Both the position numbers and the translations under genes were made by a program. From CAYUQT01 sp964596165 (GTDB lineage Bacteria; Planctomycetota; Phycisphaerae; UBA1845; JAFGLZ01), in assembly GCA_964596165.1 (NCBI GenBank), contig CAZQTW010000135.1:1-6103 (forward strand): a stretch of 6,103 nucleotides of DNA, in the 5' to 3' direction. The first letter of the stretch is position 1. Every line of letters starts with the position of its first letter. This document shows positions 5,835-6,103 of the stretch, piece after piece. The notes below the pieces were generated by a model. That model saw nothing but the letters and a program-made list of their open reading frames with translations, searched no databases and was not told the origin of the DNA.

Positions 5835-6103
5835 ATGGCTGAGAGCGTCTATGACCGGATAAACGACTACGGCAGTGTGAAGATCACGCTGGCCAGCCCG
5901 AACGACATTAGGAGTTGGTCGTTTGGCGAAGTCAAGAAGCCCGAAACAATCAACTACCGCACGTATCGTGCCGAGAAGGACGGTCTGTTCTGCGAACGGA
6001 TCTTCGGTCCCGAGCGCGATTGGGAGTGCTTCTGCGGGAAGTATAAGGGCACGAAGCACAAGGGAATGATCTGCGATCGTTGCGGCGTGAAGGTGACGCA
6101 CAG
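5835..6103 (+). CDS. rpoC: DNA-directed RNA polymerase subunit beta' (partial, 5' end)
   Basis: Only the first 89 codons and two bases of the next are in the window; the right edge cuts the gene. RpoC carries the catalytic Mg-binding loop of RNA polymerase, which lies beyond this window. The visible part has the usual beta' opening: SVKITLASPNDIRSWSFGEVKKPETINYRT (14-43), then DGLFCERIFGPERDWECFCGKYKG (49-72). Cysteines C65, C67, C80 and C83 form the N-terminal zinc ribbon with the same C-x-C-x12-C-x2-C spacing as E. coli C70, C72, C85 and C88. The start is supported by AGGGAG at 5822-5827, 7 bases before the ATG. With only 13 bp between the rpoB stop and this ATG, the two are co-transcribed and probably translated together in equal amounts. 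Confidence 0.98.
   Translation, partial: MAESVYDRINDYGSVKITLASPNDIRSWSFGEVKKPETINYRTYRAEKDGLFCERIFGPERDWECFCGKYKGTKHKGMICDRCGVKVTH

Noticed and set aside
2660..5836. 1058-codon open frame on the - strand opposite rpoB
   Set aside because: It shares codon boundaries with rpoB, so its stops would be the sense codons TTA, CTA and TCA. rpoB simply avoids these codons, and the frame ends at the CTA for residue 199. The antisense protein resembles no family I know.

Overview
This window is a GC-rich bacterial chromosomal segment carrying the classic ribosomal-stalk / RNA polymerase operon, rplJ-rplL-rpoB-rpoC, all on the + strand. The rpoC gene runs off the right edge. The L10 and RpoB sequences most resemble those of Planctomycetota (possibly the Phycisphaerae side). 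For L10 this rests on the MSKxxKxL N-terminus and the LRQKNIxLxVVRNSL stretch; for RpoB on IMIGGGEFIINGAERVIVSQLHRSPGVDF-type sequence and a beta subunit of only 1251 residues. The assignment comes from recalled family resemblance, not a search.

Layout. Bases 1-504 hold no convincing gene. They contain an 8-bp perfect inverted repeat (325-371), a TTTGGCCAAA palindrome and a candidate sigma-70-type promoter (419-450). rplJ (505-1026) encodes uL10, the stalk base. A 197-bp spacer with two clean hairpins precedes rplL (1224-1637), which encodes bL12. A 428-bp non-coding spacer (1638-2065), unusually rich in strong GC stem-loops without U-tracts, precedes rpoB (2066-5821). After 13 bp comes rpoC (5835 onward), of which 89 codons including the N-terminal zinc-ribbon cysteines are visible.

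How it works together. L10 anchors L12 dimers to form the ribosomal stalk that recruits and stimulates translational GTPases. RpoB and RpoC form the catalytic core of RNA polymerase. In well-studied bacteria this operon makes much more L12 than RNA polymerase, through L10-L12 autoregulation upstream of rplJ and partial termination plus RNA processing between rplL and rpoB. The position of the structured spacers here fits that scheme, but the sequence alone does not prove it.

No unknown gene system is visible. The points worth a second look are the structured spacers, the poorly defined rplJ ribosome-binding site, and an 11-residue tandem repeat in the L12-binding helix of L10 that suggests three L12 dimers per stalk.
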